From positions 1 through 21,330 of the forward strand of contig MSJH02000055.1 of assembly GCA_001931875.2 (NCBI GenBank): DNA of 21,330 bases, read 5' to 3'. Numbering within the stretch: position 1 is the first letter of the stretch; every line of letters starts with the position of its first letter. Of the stretch, positions 9,298-20,413 are shown in pieces. Source of the DNA: Byssochlamys sp. IMV 00236. Its lineage: Eukaryota > Ascomycota > Eurotiomycetes > Eurotiales > Thermoascaceae. The notes under the pieces are model-generated. The model was not told where the DNA came from, did no database searches, and saw only the letters and a list, made by a program, of their open reading frames with translations. The position numbers and the translations under genes are program-made.

Positions 9298-11314
9298 ATG
9301 AACATAGTCATTCGTGGATTGCCACGACCTCTTTACTTATACCTAGGTAAATTGACTATCATCTCCCATACGGTCGTTTTCTTATACACATAGACAATTA
9401 GTATTACTGCTATATATTCATCGTATCATCGCAGACACGCTCTACAGCGTCATCATCAATTCCCCTTCTACTGATGCTGCTGTTGTCATTGATGGGCAAG
9501 TCTATGTACTTTCTCCTTCTGGAAAGAGTAGCATCATATTCCAAGCTAAAGCACCAAGTGAAAAGCCCTATTATTATGCTAAATTAAAGAAAGGAACAAA
9601 GGAAATAGTGGAAAGAGAACGTTTTGTGAGATACCCCACGGCAAGAGCATGGACGTTTAATGAATTTTACAATCGTAATTGGAACGCTAAAAAAGTTTTG
9701 AATTTTGAGACTGTAGATGGAATTGCGAAAAGCCATAATAGGCGTGATGATAAAGACCTTCATATATCTGGCCAGATACCTACTATACATGTCCAAGCTG
9801 ATCCAGTCAGTTTAATCTCTATGCATAAGCAATACCTTGAGGATGTTACGGTTATTGTAAATGTTACACACATCAGGTACATATTACCCCTCTCTCTATG
9901 TTGTCTAGCCAATTTATTTTACCATTTTGATAGTGCTACTAAAGTGAAACACTTTATGAACGTTGAATTTGGAATCAGCGGAAGAACATCAAGATACTTT
10001 AATAAGCTTCCCTACAAGATCAAGATTCCCAAAGAAGACTACAACTTAAGCGGATTTAGACACTTGAAATTACGTTCTGTAGCCAACGATCCTAGCTACA
10101 TGCGAGAATACATCACAGCTAATATGTTGCATGCAGTCAACCAACCTACAACAAGAGCATCTTATGTTAGGTAGCTTCACTATTTCGCTCCATTTCTACT
10201 TTGTTTTGAATAGTGTGTTCTAATCCATCTTATCTTAGACTTTTTATGAATGAACAGCCTATTGGCCTTTATCTCCTTGTCGAAAAATATGACTCGACCT
10301 GGCTCGCCAACGAGTTTGACTCTAAAAGAAACGGACAATATAAAAACGGTATCACTTATGAAGGACATGGTGGTAGAACAGAACACAACAGAGCAGACTT
10401 TTCCTTTAGGGGAGATGATCCCAGAGTTTTTGAAGAGAGCTCTTTTGATATCGCAGAGGGCCCTAAAGATGGCAACAAAGATTTTGGAGAGTTGGTTGAA
10501 TTTACAAGATTTATACGAGATCAACATTATTTACAGAGATCCACGAATTCTGTGGCAAAAGCTAGAGCAAGATATGAATGGGAAAAGCGCCTTGACGTAG
10601 AAGGCTTCTTGACAAAGTAAGCTCGCTTTACATAAATCCATATTTGACTAATATACGGTTTTTGCTAGCATGGCTATGGAGTTTTTACTTGGATTTGCTG
10701 ATGGATATACTGAAAATACAAACAACTTTTATCTGTACAAAGACCCTGAGCGAGGAAAATTCGTGTACATCCCTTGGGATTACGATTACACCTTGGGCAA
10801 CGGTCCTTTTGATATGGATGCTATACTAGTGGGAGATTACATGAAGTTTGGTAGAATGACATCATTACCTTTGACATCTGCTATTCTACAAGTGCCAGAG
10901 TATCGTCAATTGCTAGAACACCACATTGACCTTATCGCAAGAAATCTTTTAAACACAACAACACTGTTCCCAATCATTGATTCCCTCGCTGCATTTATTT
11001 ATGACGATGTTCTCTGGGATCAAAAGCTTCCTCGTATAGGAAAAGGACCAAGTTACATCACTGGTGGCCTTCACGCTTTCTTGGAAGGCAAAATTGATCA
11101 AGACGCCAGTCTTCCTTTCTGCACAAGTTTCTCTGTCGCTGTTGATTTTCTTGTACGTGTCAACCATCATGTGGACTTTAGATTAGCCGTAGAGGGCCAT
11201 ACAGGGTACAAGTCCTTACTTGGTGTAAAAGAATGGTTCAAGAGGAAGTTAACCAACTACTACAACAGAGTGGATTATATGCCTGGTGTCTTGAGGCAAT
11301 TGATTCACATATAA
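9298..11314 (+). CDS. CotH-family protein (CotH kinase domain)
   Basis: CotH proteins share an atypical kinase fold; in Mucorales many are secreted or GPI-anchored surface proteins, and some act as invasins. Exons 9298-9346, 9402-9876, 9934-10170, 10239-10616 and 10669-11314 give 594 residues. The N-terminal domain has the family start LYSVIINSPSTDAAV. The core carries SRYFNKLPYKIKIP, LKLRS, YMREY, LFMNEQPIGLYLLVEKYD, DGYTENTNNFYLY (391-403) and the metal-binding WDYDYTLG (416-423). With exon 2 starting at 9402, the N-terminus is leader-like (LYLYLVLLLYI, then HRIIAD). Acceptors at 9394, 9435 and 9448 also exist, so the first 30 or so residues are uncertain. The C-terminus ends RQLIHI, with no Ser/Thr-rich tail or GPI signal. 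A role in infection cannot be read from this sequence. Confidence 0.88.
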
Positions 11315-11596
11315 TAGTCATTGTTTTATTTTATTTATTGGCTTTTTTTATTTCTTAATCTTTATAAACATATTCTTTTATTCCATAATACATCCTTTAA
11401 TTCAAGATAGAATGTGTATATCCTTTGAATCGATGCTGAGATTTACATAGTGAAAGTAATTGTCATTTAATGTGAATGATTAATTTTTATTTTCAAAACA
11501 GAACATCAAACAAGAACTATTCGTTTACACAATTTAATATAGAAAAAGGGAAGGATACATGAACAGGCTTTTTTTTTTATACATCCACCATATCAG
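11315..11596. other. Shared 3' flank of convergent genes
   Basis: The CotH gene ends on the left and the LEA2-like gene ends on the right, tail to tail, with about 280 bases between. The stretch is AT-rich, with several T-rich and TTTATT runs that could give polyadenylation signals on either strand. No other feature is visible. Confidence 0.5.
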
Positions 11597-13655
11597 TTAT
11601 TGAGGGCAAACAAAGCCTCCTGTTGCTGGTGCAGCAATCAGTGTAGGTTTATAGCCTAGCCAATCCATTCCATAAAAGTGTAGTGTTATCCAAAAATGTA
11701 ATGGCAAAGCTTCATGTTGACCAGGTGGTAAAGAGTCGTTTATATTGGGAGCGTACCTTGGAGAACACGCTTTTATAAGATCTACAAAGGTCGTATCGGT
11801 GGTGTCCCTTGCTTGGTAGTCCACGTGAATTGGTATTTGAATAATCGAAATCGCTCCAGGAGCAAGGGTAATAGTATCTGGGTTAGGGTCATCATTATGT
11901 AACCCTTTTCCTATGACGAGTCCTGTAAGAGCATCCTTGGCTATCACTTGAACTCGTGTTAACTTGGTGGGCACACGGTTTTGTCGATTATCAACTGTTA
12001 TATTCACTAGCCATTCGCTTTCGAATGCAACGTTACCGACCATTATACCTTGTTTCGTTTCAGTTATCTTGGGTGGAGAAGTCAATGATGCACCTTCAAT
12101 ACGCATTAATGGGGCATGTGGCCAGATGAAGTAAATAGTTAAAGTGATGACAACCAGAAATATAAAAGTAAAAAACACGCATCCTTTTCTTCCGCACCCC
12201 TTCTTTCTCGAACGAGATCCATTGCTCTTATTGTACTTTTGTTTTTGGCTTGGTTGATTCCTTGATTGGCCACCACAACTGATGAAACAGCATCCTAACC
12301 AACATCCAGAAGGAGTTTCAAAGTCTTCATTTTCTTGTAGCTTGCGCTTCTTTGCATAAATCTCTGATTTATCATAGTGTCCATCCCTGTGATCCTCTCC
12401 AGCTCTGTCCTCCTGATCATCTTCATATGCCTCGTCTTCTCCATAATTCCGATAACTGTGCGCTTTCTCATAACCAAGTTCAATATCCGTATGCTCATCA
12501 TATTCGCCTCCAGGACCAAAATGTGCAGATAAGCCATCACCTCGCGTGGCATGGTAATCAGTGGGGTTTCCAAAGTAATCCTTTGAAAAAGCAGATCGAG
12601 TGTCATCAAAGGCCTCAGGCTTTTTATTCGATCCCATAAGTTGGTCATGAATAAGTTTTTTCTTGTCCAGTATCTGCTGTTGCACCAAGGTATCTTGGCT
12701 GCCCCATGGCCTTCTTGGCTTATCGCTGTCGAGTGTGAAGCTTAGGACTGATGATGGACGCAGATAAGCATCTAGGTTAAAGTGATGTGGGTCATCAAAG
12801 ATGGATAATCTTTGTTGATTCGAATCAAGTGGATGTGCTATGTAACATTAGTGTTAAAACATACTTTATTGAGGGCGCTGTGTGATTAATAATAATACCT
12901 GAGGATGATTCATAGTTTGGTTCATTGTCATTATAATGTGTAGGAATATCTGAGCTCTTTATAGAAGGTACAGAGAGCTTTTCACCTGTAGGCGTAGGAC
13001 TGCGAATACTAGGAGCTTTCATAAAGGTCTCTGCAATAGACAGTTTTCCTGCCCCAGGATCTGGAGTGGGGCAAAGGGAGGACAAGGTTGCTGTATGAAG
13101 CGTTCTTCCAGAAAAGGAGGACATCGATCTCTCTCTGTATTGTTGAGCATAGGTACTTAGGGACGAATCAGATGGTGAGCTTATACTCGCATTCATAAAA
13201 CGTTCAGCGACTGAAAGTTTGCCGCTACTGCCTACTGCAGGCAAATCGGATAAGCTTGAATTGTGCAGGTCTAGAGATTTTGTAGTCATTGTTGGCGATA
13301 CAGCACGATGATGAGCTCTGGTATCTGGCACAAGCTGAGAAGTAGACGAAGAGTGTCCAGATGCCATGAACCGTTCGGCTATTGACAGACGTGGAACGTT
13401 GCTTACGGCAGGCGCTGATGGCCTTCGATTATCCTGATGTACTTGAGGTATGCCGGAACATAATGAACGTGAACGCCTTTTATGTGTGTTGCGCATATGG
13501 GCATTGGCTAGGCCAGGTCGATTACTTGAAGGGTTTGTTGGTGTTGTGTATTTTTCTGATGTTTTACGATACGAAGGTCGTCGCTTTGATCTACCACTAC
13601 TTGATTGACTGTCAAGTCCAGTGCTTAGCGTACTGCGCATTTGTGTAGCAACCAT
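11597..13655 (-). CDS. Single-pass membrane protein with LEA2-like outer domain
   Basis: Two exons on the minus strand (13655-12899 and 12837-11597, intron 12898-12838) give 665 residues. Residues 1 to about 430 are Ser/Pro-rich and then acidic, and look disordered. They carry three copies of a (R/K)LS(I/V)AE(R/T)FM motif at 89-97, 146-154 and 204-212. A Cys cluster (GCWLGCCFISCGG, about 430-442) suggests palmitoylation. A basic patch precedes one TM helix at about 472-491. The remaining 175 residues (VGNVAFESEWLVNITVDN, then a GLVIGKGLHND segment) resemble the LEA2/NDR1-HIN1-like beta-sandwich found in fungal membrane proteins. By the positive-inside rule the long N-terminus is cytosolic and the LEA2-like domain is lumenal or external. 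The function is unknown; the LEA2 assignment is by pattern only. Confidence 0.85.
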
Positions 13656-14088
13656 GGAATTATTTTATATGAAAAAAAATATAGTATATTACAGATATGT
13701 ATCAGATGCTGTTTTCTATCAGCAAAGAAGGTAAAGGAAGAAAGAAGGCGGTGTTAGGGGTTGAACGACTAATTTCTTTAAGCTTTTGTTTAAGGAGAAA
13801 GTTACAAAACACGCATTTTGCTTTTCTCCCCTTTCTCAAGTCTATCGACTCACTCCCTCTCTGTTCTTACTCCCCCTTTGTTGTCTTTAGAGTTATTATT
13901 TTTATTCAACGCATTCAGTTTACATGTCAATAATGATAATTAACTCATAACAATGACATCTAATATGTTCATCTTTGGACCTACATAAAGGGGAAGCTGC
14001 TTGACATAAGGGTGGGAAGAGTTTTTAGCCATGAAGCTAATGAATCTTAATCCATTTTTAACAGCAACCGGCTCTTGAATTTTATTGG
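13656..14088. other. Promoter side of the LEA2-like gene, no gene seen
   Basis: This is the 5' flank of the minus-strand gene. It contains C/T-rich runs around 13820-13900. A plus-strand frame open over 13697-13933 has biased, low-information composition and overlaps the presumed promoter, so I do not call it. Confidence 0.45.
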
Positions 14089-15000
14089 TCAAGCTATTTT
14101 AAGAAATTTAAGGCAATGGTTGAAAATGACGAGTGGTAGGTGATTTTTTCTGTCTATACAGACTATATGATCTCTTTTTATACCAACTGGATCCATGATT
14201 CCAGGTATATGAATTGTAGTGCTATTCAAGCCAACATAAACCCACCTATGATCTCCGAATGACCATCCATTACTATTACAACAATGAAGATACTTGAATA
14301 GCAGCAGAAGCCATATTTCCTTAAAGAAATGTATCCAACTTTATGTAATCTAAGTAACAGCCAAGGTAAAGACTTTTATAAATATATGCTATTTTTTGGC
14401 GTCTATTATAGTCATTTGTGGCTTCCGAGTAAATAACGATCAATAGTATTTAAGAAAGCTCTCATATCAAAATTTTATGGAACAAAAACATAAAAAATTG
14501 CATACAACATATAAAACATTATACTAACATAATAAGGTTGCTTTATATGTCATCTCTCTACTGATCAAATAAACTCTTTATTAATAGGTTCTAGTCTATT
14601 TAGTTAATGTAGGCACAGACAATAAAAACACTTTAAGACCTCCTGAAAGTAATTCATTAAAGGTGCAGCTGTATTCACTGTTGGCAACTGCTTTAACCTG
14701 ACGATTCAAAGAGTTACGTATATTGAGCTTTCCTTTACAGCTTTAGGTACGTGATCAGTTTGAAAGTTACCCTATCGTCAATATAAGAGTCCATATAAAA
14801 TAGCTTTATGACATTTCCAGTGTCAAAGAAAGGCTGTATTAAAAGTTGCCTAATTCTTTAAAAAGAAAGTATTTATTGTCCTCTAAAGAATCAAAGTAAT
14901 GAGCAAACAATGGTATCGATTCAGAGCTTGCTTAGTCAGAAAGATCCAGTCTATGGATTTCTCATTGACAGTAATTTACTTTACTATCAATAATGCTAGA
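14089..15000 (-). pseudogene. Heavily decayed gene, minus strand
   Basis: No long ORF exists, but coding-like pieces follow one another on the minus strand in different frames. From 5' to 3' they are ASSESIPLFAHYFDSLEDNK (near 14927-14868), NVIKLFYMDSYIDDRVTF (near 14814-14761), NRQVKAVANSEYSCTFNELL (near 14705-14646), DYNRRQKIAYIYKSLYLG (near 14413-14360) and DHRWVYVGLNSTTIHIPGI (near 14253-14197). The last piece ends at a TGA at 14091-14089. The pieces have coherent amino-acid character and order, separated by stops and frameshifts. I infer one old gene with many lesions. The family is not recognised. Confidence 0.5.
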
Positions 15001-15162
15001 CTTGTTATATTTTTCATTTATGTTTATTTTTAGTGGCAAAAGTGCTTGTTGTACGACTGTACCCGTCTTGAAGAAATAATTAGAAGCCAACCAATCAAAA
15101 CGACATCTATAATTATATTTCAAACTCCCAGTGTATCTTTTTCATTTCTTTTGTTCTTGAAC

Positions 15163-16219
15163 ATGAAGTTATTGTCAATAGCAACATGCTTGTTCACTTT
15201 AATGACAAGCTTGGCCTATGCTCAGAATACGGCAACAGATACGGCTACCACATCGTCTACTATTGCTAAATACGGAAATTCATTTAAAAATCAGGGTGGC
15301 AATATCCTTCATGATAAAGTGAATGGTACCTAAACAAAATAATAATAACAATACCATTCTAATACTTGGAGGTTAGTTTACATAATATTTTATGGCAACT
15401 GGTCTTCACCTCAAGCACAGCAAGAACAAGCGACCTTTATGCATTTTGTCGAAAACATTTCTATCAGCCCTTGGTTTAAGCTTTGTAACATATTTTATTT
15501 TTGGCTTTAAAATAACATCACTGACTTCTTTATTAGTAAATCAATACTTTGACAGTTCTGGAAGAACAGTTACTGGCCCACTTAATTTAGCAGCTGCAGT
15601 AAACGATGCCGGAAGTCAATCACTCAACTTGACAACAACCGCTCATAAAAAAATTATTGTTGATGCTGTCAATTCAGGATATCTTTCACCTATAAATCGT
15701 ATCGATAGTAACGGTATCTATATCATCATGGGAGGACCTGACGTAAAGGATGCCGAGTTCTGTACTGCCAATTGTGGATACAATAGCTATGATAATAATT
15801 TCCAGTATATGTTTATTGGTTATCCCGGAATATGTCCAAACAGGTACACATACACTTAAAATAGACCCATCTTGACTCTTTCTAAATGAATACCCTCTCT
15901 TTTTTAAAGCTGTATGCCACAAGTTAATGTTAAGAGCTCACCAAACAATTCACCAGCTATGGATGCAGCCATCACTATATTCTCTCACGAACTTCAAGAC
16001 ATCCTGACAGATCCAAGAAACAATGCTTGGGTCATCCAAGACAATGGCTCCAATATCGAATTGGGTGATTTCTGCTCCGGCACAGGAACAGTATCCTACC
16101 AGTTTGGAAATATCACCCAAGAAAACAGCGGAAGTTACAACATAGAACTGGCTGGAAACAAATATCTTGTACAAACTATCTTTGATCTTGAGACTAAGCA
16201 ATGCTCTCTTGGTAAATAA
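15163..16219 (+). CDS. Secreted EXORDIUM/Phi-1-family protein
   Basis: Four exons (15163-15325, 15377-15484, 15537-15843 and 15910-16219) give 295 residues, a usual length for the family. The start at 15163 is chosen because it gives a clean signal peptide (MKLLSIATCLFTLMTSLAYA, cleavage before QNTA). The family core follows: VYIIFYGNW, YFDSSGR, GIYIIMGGPDV, the FCTANCGYN cysteine pair, YPGICPNSC, SHELQDILTDP (217-228) and the C-terminal YLVQTIFDLETKQCS. In plants EXORDIUM proteins are extracellular and linked to brassinosteroid-dependent growth; the biochemical role is unsettled. The HExxD...D arrangement (H219, E220, D223, D227) is zincin-like and invites a metal-binding hypothesis. Intron 3 removal creates the Ser-Cys at 193-194. 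Cell-wall or secreted function is inferred. Confidence 0.88.
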
Positions 16220-16669
16220 AGGGCACTTATACCCAGTCACCTTCACTTGTTAACAAAAAGAAGCAATGGATCATCTTTTTAAAAGAGAAAGACTTGAATA
16301 AAGAAATATCTACTTTCTCTTTACCATTCATTTTGTGTATAGAAGTGAATATCTCTCACAGGCTATCAACTGTAAGATAACTGATTGCCTGATTGCTTAT
16401 CGCGTTAACTATTGAAGCACAAAAGAAAGTAATCTGAGTGCGTTTTATTCTAATGTTGAGATATGTTTATTAGCAAATATATATATATATATATATATAT
16501 ATACGTAAAGCAGGTATCAAGTCTTGAGCTATTGTAATAAATTACAAATTTACTGCATAGAGAGAAATCATAATGTTATTATTATTATCAATTACAAATT
16601 ATTCAACATTCTAAAAATTGAACAAGCCAACAGGAGAAAAAAAAATAGATTCATATTCTATATGTTATC
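16220..16669. other. Shared 3' flank of convergent genes
   Basis: The EXORDIUM-like gene ends on the left and the multi-pass membrane gene ends on the right. AATAAA at about 16297 is a likely polyadenylation signal for the plus-strand gene. Apart from the AT microsatellite listed separately, nothing else is evident. Confidence 0.5.
16477..16503. repeat. (AT)n microsatellite
   Basis: About 13 uninterrupted AT units lie in the flank between two convergent genes. This is likely to be length-variable between strains. Confidence 0.95.
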
Positions 16670-18565
16670 TTAATAAGACGTTGGCTGGGAATGGTTGCTA
16701 TTGGCAACACTCTCAGATCTGGACGCTGGTGGCGAAGTATGCGAAGCATGATGATCCTTTTCTACATTTACCATTGCAAAAGATTCGCCTGAAAAGGGCG
16801 GTGGCGGAAGAGGTGCAGAAGGAGCATTGAGAGACATAAACACATCTTTGCTTGATGATGTAATCGGCCTAGGGGCCAGCGAGGTGGAAAAGGAATGAGT
16901 CTCTTGTTCCGAAAGATCGCCCGACTGTTTTTGTTGATGTTGATAGTGAGTATGGCGATGCTGCTTTGAATGAAACATGGCAGGTTGAACAGGGGTGATG
17001 TTTTCTATTACGTTTTCATCGTAAGCAGTGTTTTCATCTGTTTCTGAAATAAAACTATGTTTTTTGTTCTGGTGATTACTGAATGATCTGACAAGCATCT
17101 GACTATGGTGTTCTTCACTGTTATTGGGTCGTTTGTGTCCACCATTACGACTCAACTCCTATAAAACAAAAAAGGGGGCGCTGTTAGATATATATACATA
17201 GAGTAGAGTGGCTATGTTATACCTTGTGACAGCTCTCACAGATAGATGTGTTTGGACCAGCCCTCATTGAACTATCATTACGGAGAGCCTCAACTAGCAA
17301 AGTGGATTCAATGAGCTCAAAATAAACAGTGAAGGCCTACATCAAATCAATGTCAGTAAGCTCCGCTTGTCATAGTGTGTGAAAGTTACATCAGATTGAT
17401 TGCCAAGAAACATTGTAACTTTAAATAAATTCATGACTAGATTAACGAAAAATGTCAAGGTTAAGCAGATCAGGGACTTTCTGGCAATGCTGGAAATTAG
17501 TCTATTATGCTGGCTAGCAATTGTCTTGGAGCTGTTGATATGTATAAACAATCTGGTAGAACAAAACGTTAATTAGGTGGTCTGTGTGCTGTCAAGTATT
17601 CGACTAACCTTCTAACAAACATGCCGCTGAGGAATAAATTGGCTAATGCATCACCGATAAAGTTTAAAATGATGACTCCCGATCCCCTAAAGAGCGTTAG
17701 CATCATGTATATCTTGATAAGCCCATATATGTATATACCATATAGCCCAACAAGTAGCGTTATCACCTGGATTTTGCGCCATAATTCTTTCTTGAATGGA
17801 AATAAAGGCAAGCTCATAGGGCCAATCAGCAAATCGTAAACCGATGAGTAAAAGGCCAATGCACTTGATTAAACGAGAATAACGATCAAGTTCTAAGATG
17901 ACTAGTCGCATAAACATCACGGTATAAAATAATATATAAGCTAAATTATGAAATTAGATTAGTAAAAAGAGCTGATTAGGGTGTAAGCTAGAGCATTTAC
18001 TTATATGCCATAAGCTACATAAGAAGAGTAAGTAATTGATCCATTCAATGACGTTAAAATATCCTTACGATACTAGCAGTGGGAAATAAGCGCAAGTATG
18101 TATTTCAAATAAGGGAATGATGCCATATAAAAGTCTGTGCACAAAAAGAACAGTGACTTGCGCCATATTTATTAAATGGCTACGCAAAGAAAAAAAAAGT
18201 TAGACGACGTCCCTAAAAGACTAAATTCATTGCTTACATCTTTCCTTTCGTCTTTCTATATTGGCTATAACAGATAGTGAAGTTTCTAACACTCACAAGG
18301 ACAGCTATCCACATTCCAATGAGGTTGATTCTTAGTACGACTCGCTGGCCATAAGGCGATAATTGTATCATTGTTGAAGGTAAAGTAATGAAGGTATAGG
18401 AGAAAATATCATCAATTGAAAAAGGACTAAAAAAAAAAAGGATAACAAGAAGAAAGATGATGCTCACTATAACTTTTTGCAAACTGTGTGTATTTTCAGA
18501 TTAGCGAGGTATGTCACACGAATGACACCAATAAGGAACAATCCGGTGGGACCATTCAAAGTCAT
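16670..18565 (-). CDS. Multi-pass (7-8 TM) membrane protein, receptor-like layout
   Basis: Nine exons on the minus strand keep one frame: 18565-18468, 18426-18238, 18179-18069, 18014-18001 (14 bases), 17940-17865, 17812-17609, 17552-17390, 17336-17223 and 17158-16670. They give 485 residues. Hydrophobic segments include VVLRINLIGMWIAVLVSV, VTVLFVHRLLYGIIPLF, YILFYTVMFMRLVILEL, VITLLVGLYGIYIYGLI, VIILNFIGDALANLFL, LICLTLTFFVNLVMNLF and AFTVYFELIESTLLVEAL, plus a weaker one at the start. About 180 polar residues follow, with a CESCHK pair, His/Gln-rich runs and a PLPPPPFSGES proline stretch. The layout resembles a seven-helix receptor with a cytosolic tail, but I recognise no family. The start is uncertain because an in-frame extension upstream is possible. 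All splice sites are GT-AG. Confidence 0.72.
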
Positions 18566-20070
18566 TTCCCCATCCCCGCATTTTCCCTGTCTGTTTCCAT
18601 GGCAATTTTTGAACCAAGTGAAAGACGGAACCAATGAAGCTTATAGCAAAAAAAAATACTACTTTTTACTAAATACTAAAGATAGCAATGGACCTTTGTG
18701 TGAAAATATCGTTTTTGTGAATTTTTATAATACAACGTATACAGAAACACGACCAATCCAAACGCCATAATTTTGAGAAGGTGTATCTGTAGTGCTTTTA
18801 CTACTGTATTACCAACGGGTTGGTCTAAATCATTTCCAATCATATATCAACTGATAGCCAATTGGAGCGGACTGATAAACGGGTGCCCAGCCCAAAGGCT
18901 TCTAAAAGTGTAGTAGTGGCAGTAGTAGTAATTGCTAGATAGATATCTTCTTCTTTTTCTTTTTTTTTCCTACTATCATTGCAATCACCAGCTTTTACTA
19001 GATAAAAATCTTGATTGAATTCTCGAGTTTCTACAAAAGGCTTTACGTGGTTAAAGGCTCCGTCACAATAGCAAGAAATGCATGTGAAGCTCACTGGGAT
19101 TTATACGCAAAAAATCTTTTGGACTGCCTTTACTTGTCATTTTCATTAACAATAGACTTTTTCGATAGTGAACGATGGCTTTTGGGAGCCATTTAACATC
19201 AATTGAGCGAACGCCCATAAAGATACTTTCGAATGCCAGCGCAGAGAATAATTTACGTGTTAATAATAACGTATGAGATCTTATTCAATGATTCCATAGT
19301 TCTCTACAACGCGAAAACGGTTGCTCTGAGCTCAAATGCGGTCATTCTATACACTTTTCCCAATGTCCTTCTCCTTTTGAAATTATTTTTAATTCATCGT
19401 TCGATCCCATGGGTGCTATCATTACTAAATGGGCAGCAAAAAAAAAGGAATTGATGACGATAAGTGGCTAGAATAGATCTTTTTGTCTTTAATGAAAATC
19501 TCTCTAATTGCATGTAAAACCAACAAACAATGGGCACTACAGCTGTTTTCTAAAAAACAACCTTGTTTTCTCGGGGATGAAAGGGTTCATTTAAATAGCA
19601 TTTACATAAGCAACGTGGCTTTTGAATTAGAAGTCAGTGAGGTACGACAAGTTTTTGTCATACAATATTGGAAAGAGACGGGAAGGGACAAAGTTCCCAT
19701 GTGAAATGAGGTGACTCAAGATATTTTTGAAGAAGTGATTTACACTGATAGCATTTTGTGTATACGTTGTACTAGTTTTAATTCCATGATAATTAATTAT
19801 AATCTTGATTGCGAAAGAAGAGGAAAAAAAGGGGTACCTGAAGCAAATACCGATTGGACGGAGCTTTATTCTAATGTTTTAATTTCCCATAGGGGGATCA
19901 TCGCAAGAGAGATCATTCGACGGCTAAAAGTAATGGCCAGTAAAAGATCAAGAAGTGAAACTTATTACTTTTAAATACCCGAAAAAACGAATGTATTGCA
20001 TCACACAGATCATTAGCCTGAATTGGGATTATTGCTATTTTACAGTGTTTATTAAAAAATAAGGAGAGCG
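18566..20070. other. Relic-rich intergenic stretch, no intact gene
   Basis: Several short frames are open on the plus strand (19011-19196, 19233-19454, 19483-19704 and 19711-19974), each ended by a stop. The stretches SFSLTIDFFDSERWLLGAI and HRGIIAREIIRRLKVM look protein-like; the first faintly recalls hAT-type transposases, but not enough to call one. Most frames lack an ATG start. I see no consistent splice pattern. This could be the decayed 5' part of the gene relic that follows. Confidence 0.3.
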
Positions 20071-20345
20071 CTACATGCACAAAAAATTGACAACAAAGTA
20101 GTTGATCTTACAAGCGCTGCCTTGGGTCGCTAACTGTGATTTCATTTTACAATCAAAGCCTCTACCGAATCTAAGACTGTCCATTAATGTAAAACACACG
20201 TGATTGGTCTTGACTGTTTGTTAATTCTTCATGAAAAGAAACAAGTAGTGTTTAGCTTGATACTACGCAATGAAAAGCTTTGTTGGATGGCAACATATGT
20301 AGTATATGAATGTAGCGCCTGTAGAATCAGCCCAACTTTTGATGA
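20071..20345 (+). repeat. Divergent repeat, copy B (partner at 4855-5215)
   Basis: Blocks match copy A in order: CTACATGCAC near 20073, GCCTCTACCGAATCTAAG near 20159, ACACGTG near 20195, TTTAGCTTGATACTACGC near 20251, and TTTGTTGGATGG near 20279. The last blocks lie in a frame open over 20200-20409 that includes ATYVVYECSACRISP. This copy is less broken than copy A and leads directly into the relic at 20414-21054. Confidence 0.55.
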
Positions 20346-20413
20346 ATTTTTTTCGTGCAAAGAACAATTACAGCGTATTCCAGATCAGCTCCTGGCTCTC
20401 CAGCCATAGCTAA

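Noticed and set aside
10250..10600. Second plus-strand open frame inside the CotH gene
   Set aside because: The overlapping frame carries the conserved CotH residues (LFMNEQPIGLYLLVEKYD); this one has no family character.
13382..13648. Plus-strand open frame with Cys and hydrophobic residues
   Set aside because: It is antisense to exon 1 of the LEA2-like gene, whose repeated motif shows which strand is coding.
18477..18770. Plus-strand open frame of 97 codons
   Set aside because: It overlaps the first exon of the multi-pass membrane gene on the other strand and has no recognisable motif or ATG context better than that gene.
18840..19094. Minus-strand frame with Thr and Lys/Glu runs
   Set aside because: Its composition follows simple repeats (CTT/TTC and AGT-type runs) in the DNA, and no splice link to a gene is visible.
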